6,968 bases of DNA from Sphingomonas sp. CCH9-E2 (GTDB lineage Bacteria; Pseudomonadota; Alphaproteobacteria; Sphingomonadales; Sphingomonadaceae). Location of the stretch: assembly GCF_001557215.1 (NCBI RefSeq), contig NZ_LSJM01000032.1, positions 1-6,968 on the forward strand. The letters are read 5' to 3'. A model generated the notes under the pieces. The model saw nothing but the letters and a program-made list of their open reading frames with translations, searched no databases and was not told the DNA's origin. This document shows positions 5,532 to 6,968 of the stretch, piece after piece. The position numbers and the translations under genes are program-made. Numbering within the stretch: position 1 is the first letter of the stretch; each line of letters begins with the position of its first letter.

Positions 5532-5998
5532 TGATCTACCGCATCGCCTTCATCGCCGCGGCGCTGGTTCCGGTCTCCGCACCGGCCCAGACGCCGACGG
5601 CACCCGCCAGCGGCCCGGCGCAGGTCGAGGTCGCGGTGCTCGCGCGCCCGGTCCAGCGCGGCGAAATCCTGTCGCCCGACGACTTCGTCTACGAAAAGCG
5701 CTCGCCCAATATGGGGCGCGGCGCGATCGAGGCGCAGGCCGCCAAGGGGCTGGAGGCGGTGCGCCCGCTCTCGCCCGGATCGGTGGTGCGGGTCAGCGAC
5801 GTCATCACCCCGCGGCTGGTGCGCCGGGGCGAGCCGGTGCTGATCGCCTATAAGGTCGGCGCGCTCACCATCACCACACAGGGCCGCGCCCTGTCCAGCG
5901 CGGGGGCAGGCGAACCGGTCCGCGTCGTCACCACCTCCACCCAGCGCACGCTCGACGGTTTCGTCGCGGGCAACGGGCTGGTCCGTATCGTTTACTGA
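5531..5998 (+). CDS. flgA: Flagellar P-ring assembly chaperone FlgA (short form)
   Basis: FlgA acts in the periplasm to help FlgI assemble into the P ring. The 155-residue product has a signal peptide (cleavage likely after APAQ, residue 20). A SAF-type domain follows from about 32 (VEVAVLARPVQRGEILSPDDF), and the C-terminal beta domain contains GEPVLIAYKVGALTITTQGRAL and GEPVRVVT. The conserved basic and aromatic pattern of the ChapFlgA family is present. It is clearly shorter than enterobacterial FlgA (about 219 residues) because the N-terminal domain before SAF is missing, as is common in alphaproteobacteria. No good Shine-Dalgarno precedes the ATG. The overlap with the flgG stop suggests translation depends on re-initiation. 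The next gene, flgH, starts 13 nt later. Confidence 0.92.
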   Translation: MIYRIAFIAAALVPVSAPAQTPTAPASGPAQVEVAVLARPVQRGEILSPDDFVYEKRSPNMGRGAIEAQAAKGLEAVRPLSPGSVVRVSDVITPRLVRRGEPVLIAYKVGALTITTQGRALSSAGAGEPVRVVTTSTQRTLDGFVAGNGLVRIVY

Positions 5999-6011
5999 GG
6001 GAGTTGACCCC

Positions 6012-6791
6012 ATGAAGAAGATCATTCTCGCCGTCACTGCGGCAGCCCTGGTTTCGGGCTGCGGCGCGGTCGACCGGCTCGGCCGCATCGGCAAGGCGCC
6101 CAAGATGTCCGCGCCCGAGGAAATGGCGATGCCGGGCGGTGAGCGCTCGATCGGCAATCCGGGGCTGCGCGACGGCAGCGTCGCGGCGGCGGTCGCCAAT
6201 GCGCCGGTCGCACCCGGCACCGTCCCTGCGCAGGCACCCGCTGCCTCGGCTTCGCTGTTCCGTGCCGGCGCCGGCGCGTTCCTCAGCGATCAGCGCGCGA
6301 CCCGCATGGGCGACATTCTGACGATCAAGATCAACATTGCGGACAAGGCGGAGGTCGGCAACAACACCTCGCGCAACCGCAGCGGTTCGGAAAATGCCGG
6401 TATCGCCTCGCTTCTCGGGCTCCAGAATCTGCTGCCCAAGTCGATCGACCCGACCAACCTCGCCAGCACCAATTCGAAATCGCAATCGAGCGGCGGCGGC
6501 AACATCAGCCGGTCCGAAACGATCAACATGACCATGTCGGCGATCGTCACCAACGTCTTTCCCAACGGCAATCTCGGCATCCGGGGCCGCCAGGAAGTGC
6601 GCGTGAATAACGAATTGCGCGAGCTGGTGGTCAGCGGCGTGGTCCGTCCGCAGGATATCGGCCGTGACAACTCGGTCCGCCACAGCCAGATCGCCGAAGC
6701 ACGGATCAGCTATGGCGGCCGCGGCCAGCTGTCGGATGCGCAGCAGGCACGCTGGGGCCAGCAGATCTACGACGCCCTATTTCCGTTCTAA
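6012..6791 (+). CDS. flgH: Flagellar L-ring lipoprotein FlgH
   Basis: FlgH forms the L ring in the outer membrane. The 259-residue precursor has a lipoprotein signal: KK, a hydrophobic stretch, then the lipobox LVSGC with the modified Cys at residue 17. The following 60 residues are low-complexity and rich in Ala and Pro. The conserved body starts at SLFRAGAGAFLSDQRATRMG (81–100) and DILTIKINIADKAE. The C-terminal hallmark is VFPNGNLGIRGRQEVRVNN (182–200) with ELRELVVSGVVRPQDI and AEARISYGGRGQL, ending in ALFPF. GGGAG lies 8 nt upstream of the start. It is the last gene of the flgF operon visible here. Its stop codon lies inside a 17-bp tandem duplication. Confidence 0.97.
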   Translation: MKKIILAVTAAALVSGCGAVDRLGRIGKAPKMSAPEEMAMPGGERSIGNPGLRDGSVAAAVANAPVAPGTVPAQAPAASASLFRAGAGAFLSDQRATRMGDILTIKINIADKAEVGNNTSRNRSGSENAGIASLLGLQNLLPKSIDPTNLASTNSKSQSSGGGNISRSETINMTMSAIVTNVFPNGNLGIRGRQEVRVNNELRELVVSGVVRPQDIGRDNSVRHSQIAEARISYGGRGQLSDAQQARWGQQIYDALFPF

Positions 6792-6810
6792 GCCTCTTCC
6801 CGTTCTAAGC
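6777..6810 (+). repeat. 17-bp tandem duplication across the flgH stop codon
   Basis: Positions 6777–6793 and 6794–6810 match at 15 of 17 bases and share the exact 11-mer CCGTTCTAAGC. Each copy can be read as Leu-Phe-Pro-Phe-stop, but the second copy is out of frame with flgH, so it is not a simple back-up stop. It looks like a recent local duplication of the flgH 3' end. Confidence 0.75.
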
Positions 6811-6825
6811 GGGCAGTCGACAGGA

Positions 6826-6860
6826 TTGCCCGTCCCAGCCGGGGGGCCGTGGACGGGCAG
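6826..6860 (+). other. Twin hairpin 1, capped by CAGCCGGGGGGCCGT
   Basis: TGCCCGTCC (6827–6835) pairs perfectly with GGACGGGCA (6851–6859), with a possible T·G extension at 6826/6860. The enclosed 15 nt (6836–6850) are CAGCCGGGGGGCCGT, which can form an inner GCC/GGC stem with a GGGG loop and a CA/CGT internal loop. There is no T-run directly after it, so it is not itself an intrinsic terminator. Its cap is identical to that of the next hairpin. Confidence 0.8.
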
Positions 6861-6861
6861 C

Positions 6862-6892
6862 CCCTTTCCCAGCCGGGGGGCCGTGGAAAGGG
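6862..6892 (+). other. Twin hairpin 2, same 15-nt cap on a different stem
   Basis: CCCTTTCC (6862–6869) pairs perfectly with GGAAAGGG (6885–6892) around the same 15 nt CAGCCGGGGGGCCGT (6870–6884). The stem shares only the closing CC/GG pairs and a few others with hairpin 1, yet both strands change together. This is compensatory substitution that preserves pairing. Two nucleotides separate the twin hairpins. Confidence 0.8.
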
Positions 6893-6899
6893 AAGGGAA

Positions 6900-6911
6900 G
6901 CGCAGAAGCGC
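6900..6911 (+). other. Small 4-bp hairpin with AGAA loop
   Basis: GCGC at 6900–6903 pairs with GCGC at 6908–6911 around AGAA. It lies between the twin hairpins and the terminator. It is short and could occur by chance in GC-rich DNA. Confidence 0.3.
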
Positions 6912-6920
6912 CGCCATTCC

Positions 6921-6954
6921 AAAGAGGGCGAGGGAGAAACCCTCCCCCTTTTTT
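6921..6954 (+). terminator. Probable intrinsic terminator after flgH and the twin hairpins
   Basis: GAGGG (6930–6934) pairs with CCCTC (6940–6944) around AGAAA. The stem can be extended by GGG/CCC, G/C and AAA/TTT if A6925 and C6929 are bulged. It is followed directly by a run of six T (6949–6954) and a T-rich tail. Orientation fits the end of the flgF–flgH operon, or of a leader or small RNA containing the twin hairpins. Confidence 0.7.
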
Positions 6955-6968
6955 GTTGTCTGTCCCCA

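Noticed and set aside
6826..6968. CRISPR or iteron array downstream of flgH
   Set aside because: Only two repeated units exist, their spacers form the stems, and there is no regular spacer structure or cas gene.

Overview
The window is part of a flagellar gene cluster from a GC-rich alphaproteobacterium, most likely a sphingomonad (Sphingomonadales). That assignment is an inference. It rests on high GC content, strongly G/C-biased third codon positions, and the gene set fliL–fliM–(DUF6468-like)–motE divergent from flgF–flgG–flgA–flgH. From memory, this layout resembles the fliLM / flgFGAH region of Caulobacter and related alphaproteobacteria.

Left part (1–1330). At the left edge is the first 27 codons of an unidentified minus-strand gene. 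Divergent from it is a small secreted protein with a weak FliL-like look (183–593). It ends 4 nt from the convergent stop of a minus-strand GAF-domain protein (598–1248). The 93-nt gap upstream of the GAF gene holds an AT-rich element with AGTA repeated three times at 8-bp spacing.

Middle, minus strand (1342–3852). Four genes read right to left: fliL, fliM, a small single-pass membrane protein of DUF6468 type, and a MotE-like protein. Their stop and start codons overlap at every junction (ATGA, ATGA, TGATG), so this is a tightly coupled operon. FliL is stator-associated, FliM is the switch and C-ring component, and MotE-type proteins serve the stator or periplasmic side, so the operon supplies the motor. 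The GAF gene may be a distal member of the operon or a separate unit.

Divergent control region (3853–3980). It contains a TATAAT hexamer pointing toward fliL, an extended inverted repeat (GGCAA-CAT-TTGCC flanked by GGGGC/GCCCC), and an A6T/AT6 hairpin immediately before the flgF ribosome binding site. The CCTATTATAG block here recurs at 123–132, in the other divergent intergenic region.

Right part, plus strand (3981–6791). flgF and flgG encode the rod, flgA the P-ring chaperone and flgH the L-ring lipoprotein. They are packed as one operon. Downstream of flgH lies a structured non-coding tract: a 17-bp tandem duplication over the flgH stop codon, two adjacent hairpins with the same 15-nt cap on unrelated stems, a small 4-bp hairpin, and a probable intrinsic terminator near the right edge. 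The twin hairpins are the most unusual signal in the window. Everything else is a conventional flagellar locus.
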